A program made the translations under genes and the position numbers. From NCBI GenBank assembly GCA_014239775.1, contig JAAZYG010000040.1, positions 1 to 32,457 on the forward strand: a DNA stretch of 32,457 nt, in the 5' to 3' direction. This document shows positions 1-7,935 of this stretch, piece after piece (the stretch's first letter is position 1; the number at the start of each line of letters is the position of its first letter). Below the pieces are notes generated by a model. The model saw nothing but the letters and a program-made list of their open reading frames with translations. It was not told where the DNA came from and ran no database searches. Origin of the DNA: Candidatus Uhrbacteria bacterium (lineage in GTDB: Bacteria; Patescibacteriota; Patescibacteriia; UBA9934; GWF2-40-263).

Positions 1-2679
1 AACTTTAAACAGTCGGACCACCGCCAAATCAACAGGAATTTTAGTTAACGAATTGTATATTGTTCCGAACCCTTTTCGCTTTCTGCGCCAGAAAAATAGA
101 ATTGGTGCAGTAAAAATGTATTGAAGAAAGGGAAGGAAATCAAATGCGATTGTAATCGCAACAACACTTACTCCAGCAGTTATAGCTAGTGTTGGTGTGG
201 CAACATCTGCCACGGATTGTACAGCTTGAATCTCACGAATTGTCTCAAGCGCCTGCTGCACAGACTCAACAACCGGAGTTTCGAGAACGTCCTCGAAGAA
301 CACAGTAGCTGCTCCAAAAAAACCAGCTGGCTTCTCTTCAAGTTTTATTGTTTTGCTGTCACCTGTTGTAGCTTTATCTGTATCCTTGTCAGAATCATCT
401 AAATCCTCCAACACAACAAGAGGAATAAGAGTAACTGACTCGTTTACGATATTGTTATCAACTGTGATCAACTGACTTACATAGGCTTCAAAACCGTCTA
501 ATGAAGCTTCTAATTTGTAAGTACCATTTAGAACATAATATGCGTATGTTCCATTATCAGGAGATGTTTGAGGATTCATTTGTCCATAGAATGACCCGTC
601 CCATGGAATACTTGTATCTCCAAATACCTCGTTTAACTTGATTTGCACACCAGTAAGTGTTGCTTCTTCGCCATCGATGTCCTGTTTAGCGTGAGCACGT
701 TGAACCACGCGCAGGAGAGAAGAAACAGACTCGGATGAACCATCTGCATATTCTGCAGTTAATTCAAAAGTGTACGTCTGAGAAGCAAATGGTGTTAAAA
801 CATCTGCTGTGTAGTACTTGATACTGTTCTTGTTTTCAAGAACCATCAAGTAAGTTTGGGAACCAATCTGTATGTTGACTGTATCAACATTGTTTCTGAG
901 TTTACTTTCAGGTACCTCTACCCTTAGCAATTCAGTTCCTAGCACGTCAACCGTCTTAAACGTACCCGGAGTTAGAACAATGTTTTTATTAGCCACCAGA
1001 AATGCGACGTCACTGAAATCCAGATTTGAAACAACTCCAGCACCCATAGGAATTGAATCGTCTTCTGAACCAGGAATTACGTCTGGCGCATCTGGTAATC
1101 CACCAGCACCTCCCTCATCCGGGATAGCTGGCGCACCTGGAACGTCTGGAGCTGGTACTCCAGGATCGTCAATAGGTGGTAACAGAGGCTCCTCTCCTTC
1201 TGGCCCCTTAGGTACGTCTGTACCCAAAGCACCAGAAGCGAACTGCCCTGCTGTATCATATGAAAAAACTCCATAATAATAACTTGTATTATTGGTTAAG
1301 TCAGAATGCGTAAATGCTTCTAAAAGACCGTTGTAAATTTCATTACAATCCGCATCATCATGTGCATCTGGTAATTCATTTAAACAATAAATTACTTTTA
1401 TACCTGCTAGATCTACATCGATTGGATTTGTCCAACCTAATAGCAACTCTGTATCACCCTCTATGATTCCAAAACTTGAAACATTTGCAGGAGGTAAATC
1501 TTGATTAGTTATAAAACTATTATTTCCAGACACTGATGAATTTGTAGCAGCATCGACTGAAGTAACTCTGAATTGATACTCCTGTCCTTCTATTAGATTG
1601 GTTAATACAATTGCATGCTGTGCAACATAATCACCATTTGATTCACTGCTTCCATAGCCAATATTCACACCGTAGTTAACTAAACTGGTCGAATTTTCAT
1701 CTGTGCTCCACACAACCCTTGCTGTTGTACCTGTTATATTCTCTACTGCAATATCTGAAATTACAGGACCTACTGTGTCAGTTGTTGTAAATGTCTGTAC
1801 TACAGAGTATCCAATATTTCCTACAATATCAGCTGATCTTATTTGAAAGTAATGCTGTGTGCCTGGCTGCAATCCAACCAATTCAATACTATGCACCTGT
1901 TTCATGTTTGGTTCATTTACTGACCCAATTTCTACTACATTTGTTAAACCATAGTAGACCTGACTGTTAGCATTTTCATTTGTATCCCAAGTAATAGTTG
2001 TTGATGTGTCAGTAACATTTGAAACGACTATGTTGGATATTGTTGGAGCTGTAATATCTCCTCCTCCTGCTCCTCCACAACCGCCACCTCCGCAGCCGCC
2101 ACCTATTTGAGTAACAGTAGCACTGATGCCAGCTGTCCCTTGAGAAGAAATTGGTAACGCAATACTTCCAGAATCTGCAAATGTACCTCCAATACTTACA
2201 AAGTACGTGCCTACACTTGCTGGATTTATTATGTGATTAACACCTATACCAGAATCTGATGCTTGACTACCAATATCTATGATTACTTCTGATAATGCTG
2301 CAATTGCACCACCATCACCTGGACATACATTAACCGTTATCACATCTGCTGCTATTGTGACTGATGCATTTTCTGCACCCGAACAATCTGCAGCTGTAGT
2401 TAATGCTGAACCATCATCATTAATATCAACATCATCCTCAGTAATTAACGATGTATCAAATGCTGATGAAAATGTTAGTTGAATGGTTTGCCCTTCTAAA
2501 ACACCATTTAAAGTTGTAAAGACCAATTTGTGATTGGCACTCTGACCAGCAACAAGCGTACTTATGTAATCATTCGCTTTTGTAACTGTTGCTGCATTTA
2601 TTTGAGTAACCACAACAACGGCTGTAAGAAATACCGCCGCTATTGTTGTTTTCCAAATTTTTTGAAGTGATATACACAC
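1..2679 (-). CDS. Large FN3-repeat surface protein (partial, 3' end outside window)
   Basis: An open frame of 893 codons with no stop reaches the left edge of the window. I place the start at a GTG (2677-2679), 12 nt after the stop of the upstream gene, because it opens a good signal peptide: a Lys-containing n-region, a hydrophobic run and an A-type cleavage site near residue 30. Then come a beta-rich domain (about 30-190), a Gly/Cys-rich linker (forward 2060-2110), two clear fibronectin type III-like repeats and a third weaker one (forward about 1220-2040), a Pro/acid-rich linker (1060-1225), another beta domain, and a hydrophobic membrane segment near forward 80-150 followed by Arg/Lys. 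The frame continues after the membrane segment, so more lies outside. Third gene of an exported operon. Probably a cell-surface or adhesion protein; the role is inference. Confident in the reading frame, less in function. Confidence 0.85.
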   Translation of the reverse strand, partial: MCISLQKIWKTTIAAVFLTAVVVVTQINAATVTKANDYISTLVAGQSANHKLVFTTLNGVLEGQTIQLTFSSAFDTSLITEDDVDINDDGSALTTAADCSGAENASVTIAADVITVNVCPGDGGAIAALSEVIIDIGSQASDSGIGVNHIINPASVGTYFVSIGGTFADSGSIALPISSQGTAGISATVTQIGGGCGGGGCGGAGGGDITAPTISNIVVSNVTDTSTTITWDTNENANSQVYYGLTNVVEIGSVNEPNMKQVHSIELVGLQPGTQHYFQIRSADIVGNIGYSVVQTFTTTDTVGPVISDIAVENITGTTARVVWSTDENSTSLVNYGVNIGYGSSESNGDYVAQHAIVLTNLIEGQEYQFRVTSVDAATNSSVSGNNSFITNQDLPPANVSSFGIIEGDTELLLGWTNPIDVDLAGIKVIYCLNELPDAHDDADCNEIYNGLLEAFTHSDLTNNTSYYYGVFSYDTAGQFASGALGTDVPKGPEGEEPLLPPIDDPGVPAPDVPGAPAIPDEGGAGGLPDAPDVIPGSEDDSIPMGAGVVSNLDFSDVAFLVANKNIVLTPGTFKTVDVLGTELLRVEVPESKLRNNVDTVNIQIGSQTYLMVLENKNSIKYYTADVLTPFASQTYTFELTAEYADGSSESVSSLLRVVQRAHAKQDIDGEEATLTGVQIKLNEVFGDTSIPWDGSFYGQMNPQTSPDNGTYAYYVLNGTYKLEASLDGFEAYVSQLITVDNNIVNESVTLIPLVVLEDLDDSDKDTDKATTGDSKTIKLEEKPAGFFGAATVFFEDVLETPVVESVQQALETIREIQAVQSVADVATPTLAITAGVSVVAITIAFDFLPFLQYIFTAPILFFWRRKRKGFGTIYNSLTKIPVDLAVVRLFKV

Positions 2680-2691
2680 ACATGAGTTAAT

Positions 2692-3612
2692 TTACCGCTG
2701 TTTATTAACAGCCTTAGTTATTATTAGCCCCCACACAATTACTAACAAAACAAGTATCATCAACTGCCAAGGCAAATAAATCATTTTAATCTCGTCTACA
2801 ATCTGAGTGTCAGCACCATAATCTAGCTCTAGACCTATTAAAACAGGTCCTATCGCAAAATTTTTCCATTGTTTCTTTATGGTTCCCAATAAACCAACAT
2901 TTTCATTCTCTGTAAAATCAACTGTATATTTTCTAGTTGACCCAGGTAATACACGTCCTTTTTGTGTATTTAGATCTTTAGAAAGAAGTTCTCTGCCAAA
3001 AAAATCTACAATTTTTACTGTTCCTGTTGGTAATAAATGTACATTTCCTTGATTTTGAAGTCTTATATCGAATCTTCCATCAATCCTGAAGTTTACTTCA
3101 CCTAAATCAGAGGTGAAATCCAGCAATCCTGCTTTTTTTACTGTTGCACCTTTAATTGTCATAAGTATCAACATTGCTGTTTTAGCATCAATGATTGCAC
3201 CATTTGTTGCGACAACATCAGATGGAGTAAGTGAAACTGTAATTGCAGCATAGTGACCGCCAGCTTCAGCAAATTGTGGAACATTTATCTTATATGGAAC
3301 ATCTACCCTGCTATTTGCAGGTACAGAAACACTTCTTGAACTAAATGTAATCCACTCTGCAAGACCCTCATGATCTTCATTGTATTGAATGAACCTTGGT
3401 GAACCAGCGTCTTCTTGAGCCTCAAATTTCATGATGTCCAAGTAATAACTCTGTTCCACAGCACTGGCATTGATTATAGAAAAGCTCTTTGAGATGTTTT
3501 CACCCCTTTGTGCGTCAATTTCTGTAACCGACGGGGAAAGAGATGCTGCATCAACTGGATGAGCTATCAATAGCAGTGCAAGGAAACAAAATGTAATTAT
3601 ATTAAACTTCAT
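2692..3612 (-). CDS. Exported membrane-anchored protein, DUF916/WxL-associated-like
   Basis: A 306-residue protein with a signal peptide (hydrophobic run at residues 6-18, cleavage after VDA) and a C-terminal membrane segment (about 280-300) followed by a short basic tail, so most of it lies outside the membrane. The N-terminal part, with a run such as VPANSRVDVPYKINVPQ and then a Gly-Gly-containing AGGHYAAI stretch, resembles the beta-sandwich of DUF916-type proteins that partner surface proteins in Firmicutes; this is resemblance by eye only. It sits one base after the stop of the upstream exported gene and 12 nt before the FN3 protein, so the three are almost certainly one transcript. It may anchor or present the large FN3 protein (inference). 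Confidence 0.8.
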   Translation of the reverse strand: MKFNIITFCFLALLLIAHPVDAASLSPSVTEIDAQRGENISKSFSIINASAVEQSYYLDIMKFEAQEDAGSPRFIQYNEDHEGLAEWITFSSRSVSVPANSRVDVPYKINVPQFAEAGGHYAAITVSLTPSDVVATNGAIIDAKTAMLILMTIKGATVKKAGLLDFTSDLGEVNFRIDGRFDIRLQNQGNVHLLPTGTVKIVDFFGRELLSKDLNTQKGRVLPGSTRKYTVDFTENENVGLLGTIKKQWKNFAIGPVLIGLELDYGADTQIVDEIKMIYLPWQLMILVLLVIVWGLIITKAVNKQR

Positions 3613-3613
3613 A

Positions 3614-4525
3614 TTAGAAATTGCCCGATGCTATAAAGGTTAATGTTTGAGCATAATTTCCAGTAACAGTGTTTGAATCTATTGCAGCTTTTAGAGTAAT
3701 GAAGTTTCTTTCACCATATGCTGCAGTAGTCGTACTTACAACATCCTGTCCATTTACAGTAATTGCTGTATCCTCTGTATCAAACGTAGATGACACAATG
3801 TCTAAATCAGACGATTTTGCACCATATTCTTCTGAACCTGAACTTATTACACCGTCTGAAACATCATCGATTTCTGAAGTTGCTGTGCGAAAATCACCAT
3901 CTTCAATTACTTGAACAACATATCCGTTACTATTCACTGAAGTTACCTCAAAACCTATAACACCCGTCTTTACAAGTGTGGTATCGAGCGAATCAAACGC
4001 CAGTGCATTTCCATCCAACTGATACAAATAGTCATTGGTACCATCAATTATAGGAACTGCACCTGAATTTACCATTGTGTCTAGCGTGATTGTGCCAACA
4101 CCTATGGAAGAAATCCTACCCATAGCCGATATCTGTGCTTGACCAAGATCTTGTACAAACACCACATAATCACCTACAGCCAATCCTGCAGTGTCTGTGG
4201 TAACTGTCTTTCCAGCAAAAGCTGTAACAGGCTTAACAGACGTTGTGTCCTGAATAAAAAGATCGAATGTGATTATTTGGTCAAATATTCCAGCTCTGTA
4301 CCCTGATTGCTCTATGTATGAGGCGCTTGTAGCTTCTTTTCCCGCAGTTGAGGAAATAGAGTCTCTTAATATGTAGGTAGCAGATGATGAAGTATCAGAA
4401 CCCCCGGTAGAGATAGTATCCCACCTTATTTGATAGTTTGTTGAATTCATCTGGGCACTAGCAATGCCCACATATATAAAAAACCCCACAAACGCAAAGG
4501 ATGTAATTAACTTAAATCTTTTCAT
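3614..4525 (-). CDS. Exported protein of unknown function
   Basis: A 303-residue protein starting at ATG 4525, with a clear signal peptide (KRFK, hydrophobic stretch, cleavage near ASA-QM). The mature N-terminus carries a repeated Ser/Thr-rich pattern built on NYQIRWD, SSATYILRDS and SASYIEQSGYRAG, about 20 residues apart. The rest is rich in Thr, Ser, Asp and Val, has no membrane segment and ends in a beta-like LTFIASGNF. I do not recognise a family with certainty. It is first in the exported three-gene operon, with a consensus-like promoter just upstream and a short leader containing AAAGG right before the start. Probably a secreted or surface-assembled structural protein; function unknown. 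Confidence 0.75.
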   Translation of the reverse strand: MKRFKLITSFAFVGFFIYVGIASAQMNSTNYQIRWDTISTGGSDTSSSATYILRDSISSTAGKEATSASYIEQSGYRAGIFDQIITFDLFIQDTTSVKPVTAFAGKTVTTDTAGLAVGDYVVFVQDLGQAQISAMGRISSIGVGTITLDTMVNSGAVPIIDGTNDYLYQLDGNALAFDSLDTTLVKTGVIGFEVTSVNSNGYVVQVIEDGDFRTATSEIDDVSDGVISSGSEEYGAKSSDLDIVSSTFDTEDTAITVNGQDVVSTTTAAYGERNFITLKAAIDSNTVTGNYAQTLTFIASGNF

Positions 4526-4540
4526 ACCTTTACATATATA

Positions 4541-4569
4541 ATTCTACCATGAATACTAAATGTAGTCAA
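4541..4569 (-). promoter_or_regulatory. Promoter of the exported-protein operon
   Basis: On the minus strand TTGACT (4569-4564) and TAGAAT (4546-4541) are separated by exactly 17 bp. The predicted transcription start is near 4534, leaving a leader of only about 9 nt before ATG 4525. Confidence 0.65.
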
Positions 4570-4577
4570 TGTATTAT

Positions 4578-4595
4578 TTCGCTAATCTTAGCGAA
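4578..4595. repeat. 18-bp palindrome, operator-like
   Basis: TTCGCTAA-TC-TTAGCGAA is a perfect inverted repeat centred about 52 bp upstream of the predicted start of the exported operon, just upstream of its -35 box. It shares its layout with the palindrome at 14930-14947, which lies upstream of another minus-strand promoter, suggesting one regulator binds both. Confidence 0.5.
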
Positions 4596-4612
4596 GAAAT
4601 CATGTAAAAAAC

Positions 4613-4677
4613 TGTGTATAAGTACATATTTTTGTATTAAAGTAGTAAAAAAGGTAATTATATAAAAGTTATCCACA
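4613..4677. other. Two DnaA-box-like 9-mers
   Basis: TGTGTATAA at 4613-4621 (reverse of TTATACACA) and TTATCCACA at 4669-4677 both fit the bacterial DnaA-box consensus TTATNCACA. They face each other about 56 bp apart in AT-rich DNA. No dnaA or dnaN lies in the window, so an origin is not supported; they could be titration or regulatory sites. Confidence 0.35.
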
Positions 4678-5018
4678 GATTTGAGATTTTGTCTAGGCAG
4701 GTGTAGACAAACCATATAATTTTCAGTAAAAAATAAAATAAGCTAGCAGCCCTGTGTTAATAATTACAAGGTCTAGACATAACATCTATGAAATTATTTT
4801 AATGAAATAAACAACATATTTAATAAAGGTTTTAGTTGATGTATAAGTAGTACAATAATCCTGTCTTATAAATGTATGTATGCTGTATTAATACACTGAT
4901 ATTTTCTTTGTTAGATTCACATGAAACATAGAGAACTATATATCTGTGTATGTTGTTAGTATAAATATGACTTTGTTGTAGTATCTATCCAGATACCAAA
5001 TGATAATAGATTGGGTTT

Positions 5019-5063
5019 TCTAAATAAATAGTAGTTACATATTGTAACTACTATTTATTTAGA
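5019..5063. repeat. 21-bp perfect inverted repeat with 3-nt centre
   Basis: Positions 5019-5039 are the exact reverse complement of 5043-5063 with TAT between them. The stem is AT-rich and not followed by a clean T-run on either side, so it is not a typical intrinsic terminator. Confidence 0.8.
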
Positions 5064-5159
5064 TTAAATCACTTTAGATTTGTATATTTTCATGCACACA
5101 CCAAAAGAAGCGACAGCTCTTGTGTTTGTGTTTCTTTAATTGCTTATTTATCTCAATTT

Positions 5160-5184
5160 TTATTAGTGTTATTTGCACTAATAA
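5160..5184. repeat. 9-bp inverted repeat with 7-nt loop
   Basis: TTATTAGTG (5160-5168) pairs perfectly with CACTAATAA (5176-5184). It lies in the gene-free gap downstream of the minus-strand small membrane gene and could be part of its 3' end structure. Confidence 0.5.
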
Positions 5185-5410
5185 TTAATATTTTTACTAA
5201 TACCTAGCTTATTTCTTACTAATAGCCACAACACCTTTGAATTGAAACTTGTTTGATATATTAATTCATTCAATTAAACACTTATTATATAAAATATTTT
5301 CAACTCATACTTATCAGCATTAGTAGTTCCATGAGAAACCGTCTATATACAGTAGTGCTCAAAAATTTTGAAACAAAAAAACTGCATATGCAGCATTAAT
5401 GTTTGATAAT

Positions 5411-5653
5411 TTAATATTTTTTCCTTCTAATCAACATAGATAGGGCAATAGCGCCCCAAACTATTTGCAAAGTTAGTGCAGGCCATGCTTGTTGGTAATA
5501 AACATTTATACCAACAAATACCGCACCAAATAAATTCATTGCTTGATAAACTGGACTTATCGCTGATATTTTTTTACGTGTCAGCATGTAATAGGCGAGT
5601 ACTATAAGAACCGTACCTATCCATCCAATTAAATTTGAAGTGCTTATTTGCAT
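5411..5653 (-). CDS. Small membrane protein, CBU_0592-like
   Basis: An 80-residue protein made almost wholly of three membrane segments (residues about 7-25, 38-52 and 57-75) with an internal TRKK turn and a C-terminal RRKKY. The pattern NLIGWIGTVLIVLAYY, later NLFGAVFVGINVYY and then W-containing TM3 matches the CBU_0592-type family of small bacterial membrane proteins, as far as I recall its signature; its function is unknown. It starts 12 nt after the encoded CCA of the tRNA-Arg gene on the same strand, so the two are probably cotranscribed. Confidence 0.75.
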   Translation of the reverse strand: MQISTSNLIGWIGTVLIVLAYYMLTRKKISAISPVYQAMNLFGAVFVGINVYYQQAWPALTLQIVWGAIALSMLIRRKKY

Positions 5654-5665
5654 ATGTTTACACTA

Positions 5666-5740
5666 TGGTGTTCCCGGGAGGAGTCGAACCTCCATCTCAT
5701 CCTTAGGAGGGACGTGTTCTGTCCATTGAACTACAGGAAC
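5666..5740 (-). tRNA. tRNA-Arg (CCU)
   Basis: On the minus strand the acceptor GTTCCTG pairs with CGGGAAC. The D-arm, the anticodon loop CTCCTAA (anticodon CCT) and the T-loop TTCGACT are all intact. The 3' CCA is encoded (5666-5668). Confidence 0.93.
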
Positions 5741-5835
5741 AGATGTGTCGTAAAATAATATATCAGTCTATATAAACATGTTATACTACGCCAACAGCAC
5801 AATAATACGCTTGTTTTAACTCTTGGTCAAAGCCT

Positions 5836-6945
5836 ATGTCATTAGAAATAGTTTTAATTGTATTAATAGTCATACTAGTAATCTCAGTTGTTTTGCTTGT
5901 ATCTAAGAAATCGGGTTCTTCAGAGTTGAATTCTGCTGATTTATCGCAAATGTTAAATGAAATGAGGCGTGAATTACAGGACACAACAAACAACCAAAGA
6001 AAAGAGGTGCACCAAAAATTAGATACTATGAACGAAAGACTTGTTAAAAATATGTCTAGTTCATCTGAAATACTTCAAAAACATTTCAACCATACATCTG
6101 GACTAGTTAATAACGTAACTGAACGTCTAACTGAACTTGGATCTACAAATAAACAAATACTAGACTACAGCGAACAGTTGGGTAGTCTTGAGAATATATT
6201 AAAGAACCCAAAACAGAGAGGAATCCTTGGGGAGTATTGGCTTGAGTCTTTATTAAATCAAGTTTTACCGCCTGGCCAATATCAAATGCAATACAATTTG
6301 GGTGTTGATGAAAAAACTACACAGAAATTAATACCTGACGCTGTAATTTTTATAAAAGACATGATTATTCCAATAGATGCAAAGTTCTCCTTGGATAATT
6401 ACAACAAAATCTCACAAGAACCTGATTCACAAAGACGAGAACAACTTGAAAAACAATTTAAGTCTGATGTAAAAATGCGAATAGATGAAGCATCAAAATA
6501 TATACAGCCGGAAAAGGGTACTACCAACTTTTCTTTTATGTTTATACCAGCAGAGGGTGTGTACCACAATTTAATCACAGCAAACGTTGGTACAGTTAAA
6601 GTTAACAGTAAAAATTTAATAGAGTACGCTTTTGGAAAAGGTGTAATGCTTGTTTCTCCAACATCATTTTTTGCATATCTTCAGACAGTTATTCTTGGCT
6701 TAAAGGCACTTCAAATTGAAGAGTCTGTAAAGGACATACAAAAGCATACAGAAAAGCTTATGCGCCACATGAAGGCCTATGAGGAACATCATAATAGAGT
6801 GGGTAAGCATCTTGAAACCACAGTTCGTGCATACACATCCTCGTCACAGGAGTTGAAAAAAATTGATAAGGATATTTATAAAATAACTGAAGGTGTGGCT
6901 GGAAAAGAACTTGAGCCACTAGACATAGCTAGCTTAGTCGAATAA
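5836..6945 (+). CDS. rmuC: DNA recombination protein RmuC
   Basis: A 369-residue protein of normal RmuC architecture: an N-terminal membrane anchor (residues 3-22), a long coiled coil (about 30-115), then the RmuC nuclease-like domain. The core motifs are visible: GILGEYWLESLL (129-140), PDAVIF with an acidic residue at 168, and IDAKF at 180-184, which fit a PD-(D/E)XK fold. The C-terminus returns to a helical region. RmuC limits DNA inversions and helps process DNA ends in E. coli; its exact reaction is poorly known. It is followed after 2 nt by the Fic gene, so they form an operon. The start ATG 5836 is the first in frame and gives the membrane anchor directly. Confidence 0.92.
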   Translation: MSLEIVLIVLIVILVISVVLLVSKKSGSSELNSADLSQMLNEMRRELQDTTNNQRKEVHQKLDTMNERLVKNMSSSSEILQKHFNHTSGLVNNVTERLTELGSTNKQILDYSEQLGSLENILKNPKQRGILGEYWLESLLNQVLPPGQYQMQYNLGVDEKTTQKLIPDAVIFIKDMIIPIDAKFSLDNYNKISQEPDSQRREQLEKQFKSDVKMRIDEASKYIQPEKGTTNFSFMFIPAEGVYHNLITANVGTVKVNSKNLIEYAFGKGVMLVSPTSFFAYLQTVILGLKALQIEESVKDIQKHTEKLMRHMKAYEEHHNRVGKHLETTVRAYTSSSQELKKIDKDIYKITEGVAGKELEPLDIASLVE

Positions 6946-6947
6946 AT

Positions 6948-7520
6948 ATGGAAAGACGAAAAGAAATTCAAGCAATTGAAAAATATGGCCATCTAAAATT
7001 TCCAGAGGGTTTATCAAAATCTGATAAAGATTTAATTATAAACCAATGTGAGCACCAACAAGCAACAGGTGATCAGGAAATTCTTGGTTTTGCTGTCTCT
7101 TATCTAGAGGCAAAGCAGATTGGACTAGACTCTGAATTAATACAAAATCTCAATTCAAATAAAATTGAATTACTTATTTTGAAATGGGCGTCACAAATGG
7201 AAAAAAGAAATGAAAAAGGATACAGAAAAACACCTGTTCATTTTTCAAATATGACACAAGGCCTTAATCCAGACTCAATCGAAAGAGCAATGTCGTCTTT
7301 TTCTGATGCCTTTGTTGATTTTATTCAAAATACAATAAACTTAAATGATGAAAGAAGATTAACTGCCACAGAATTGTATACGGAATTTGAAAAAATACAC
7401 CCATTTGAGGATGGTAATGGCCGAGTAGGTGATTTGCTGTGGAAAATAGCAAGAACACACGAGTCTGGCTCATGGCCTGAACAATTACCACCAGACGTAT
7501 TTGGTGAGTCAAATGGTTGA
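6948..7520 (+). CDS. Fic-domain protein
   Basis: A 190-residue protein with the full Fic active-site motif HPFEDGNGRVGDLLW at residues 151-165; His151 is the predicted catalytic base and Asp155/Asn157/Arg159 fill the anion and metal positions. Fic enzymes transfer AMP or another phosphate-containing group from a nucleotide to a target hydroxyl. The motif is near the C-terminus and the rest is mainly helical. I see no convincing (S/T)xxxE(G/N) inhibitory helix, so control may need a partner or be absent. No antitoxin-like small gene is adjacent: upstream is rmuC (2-nt gap) and downstream is rpsT. The target is unknown. The stop TGA overlaps the -35 box of rpsT. Confidence 0.88.
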   Translation: MERRKEIQAIEKYGHLKFPEGLSKSDKDLIINQCEHQQATGDQEILGFAVSYLEAKQIGLDSELIQNLNSNKIELLILKWASQMEKRNEKGYRKTPVHFSNMTQGLNPDSIERAMSSFSDAFVDFIQNTINLNDERRLTATELYTEFEKIHPFEDGNGRVGDLLWKIARTHESGSWPEQLPPDVFGESNG

Positions 7521-7544
7521 CATAATGCGTATTTCAGCTATACT
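7517..7544 (+). promoter_or_regulatory. rpsT promoter
   Basis: TTGACA (7517-7522), a 16-bp spacer and TATACT (7539-7544). The -35 box overlaps the fic stop codon. The predicted transcription start is near 7551, giving a leader of about 40 nt. Confidence 0.75.
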
Positions 7545-7590
7545 AACGCTGTCCCAAAAAGTTCTCAAAGGAACTGCTCAAAAAAATATT

Positions 7591-7860
7591 ATGCCAAATT
7601 TAGAAAATGCAAAAAAAGCATTACGACAATCTGAAAAACGTGCAGAGCGAAACAAGCTTGTAAAGGCTGAAATAAAGTCTTTAAGAGTGAAACTACGTAA
7701 AGCTGTTGTTGCAAAAAAACTTGAGGATGCAATTGAAGTAGCAAAAATGGTTTCAAAAAAGCTTGATAAAGCACACGCTAAAGGTGTTATGAAAAAAAAC
7801 ACAGTAGCAAGATACAAATCTCGTTTGATGAAAAAAGTAAACGCTTTAAAAACAAAATAA
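7591..7860 (+). CDS. rpsT: 30S ribosomal protein S20
   Basis: Starting at ATG 7591 gives 89 residues, close to the usual S20 length of about 87, and the expected N-terminus MPNLENAKKALRQSEKR. The protein is very basic and wholly helical, with Lys/Arg-Ala repeats typical of S20, which binds the 5' domain of 16S rRNA. An upstream in-frame start at 7501 would add 30 non-homologous residues, overlap fic and lie before the promoter, so I reject it. It has its own promoter (7517-7544) and an intrinsic terminator right after the stop, so it is an independent unit. Confidence 0.95.
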   Translation: MPNLENAKKALRQSEKRAERNKLVKAEIKSLRVKLRKAVVAKKLEDAIEVAKMVSKKLDKAHAKGVMKKNTVARYKSRLMKKVNALKTK

Positions 7861-7886
7861 AATGGGCTCTTGCCCATTTTTGTTTT
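7861..7886 (+). terminator. Intrinsic terminator of rpsT
   Basis: AATGGGC (7861-7867), TCTT loop, GCCCATT (7872-7878), then a T-rich tail. It begins directly at the rpsT stop. Confidence 0.9.
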
Positions 7887-7903
7887 ATATAAAAAATAAA
7901 AAA

Positions 7904-7922
7904 CCCCTGATCAGATCAAGGG
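7904..7922 (-). terminator. Intrinsic terminator of the transglutaminase-like gene
   Basis: On the minus strand CCCTTGA-TCTGA-TCAGGGG is followed by TTTTTTATTTTTT. It lies 13 nt after the stop of the 7936-9762 gene and back to back with the rpsT terminator. Confidence 0.75.
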
Positions 7923-7935
7923 TAGTTGCTCAAAA

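Larger units (their letters stand above)
4678..5410. other. AT-rich intergenic region without a gene
   Basis: About 730 bp with frequent stops on both strands and no plausible ORF. It holds several inverted repeats (the clearest at 5019-5063 and 5160-5184) and long A/T runs. No tRNA, repeat array or mobile-element end is visible. It may house an unrecognised small RNA or be a structural or regulatory spacer. Confidence 0.6.

Noticed and set aside
872-1276. Plus-strand ORF of 134 codons
   Set aside because: It is antisense to the FN3 surface protein frame, which is open over the whole region with sensible domains. The Pro/Ser-rich translation is a mirror of the Pro-rich linker.
7501-7590. Upstream extension of rpsT
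   Set aside because: The extra 30 residues do not resemble S20, overlap fic, and lie upstream of the predicted transcription start.
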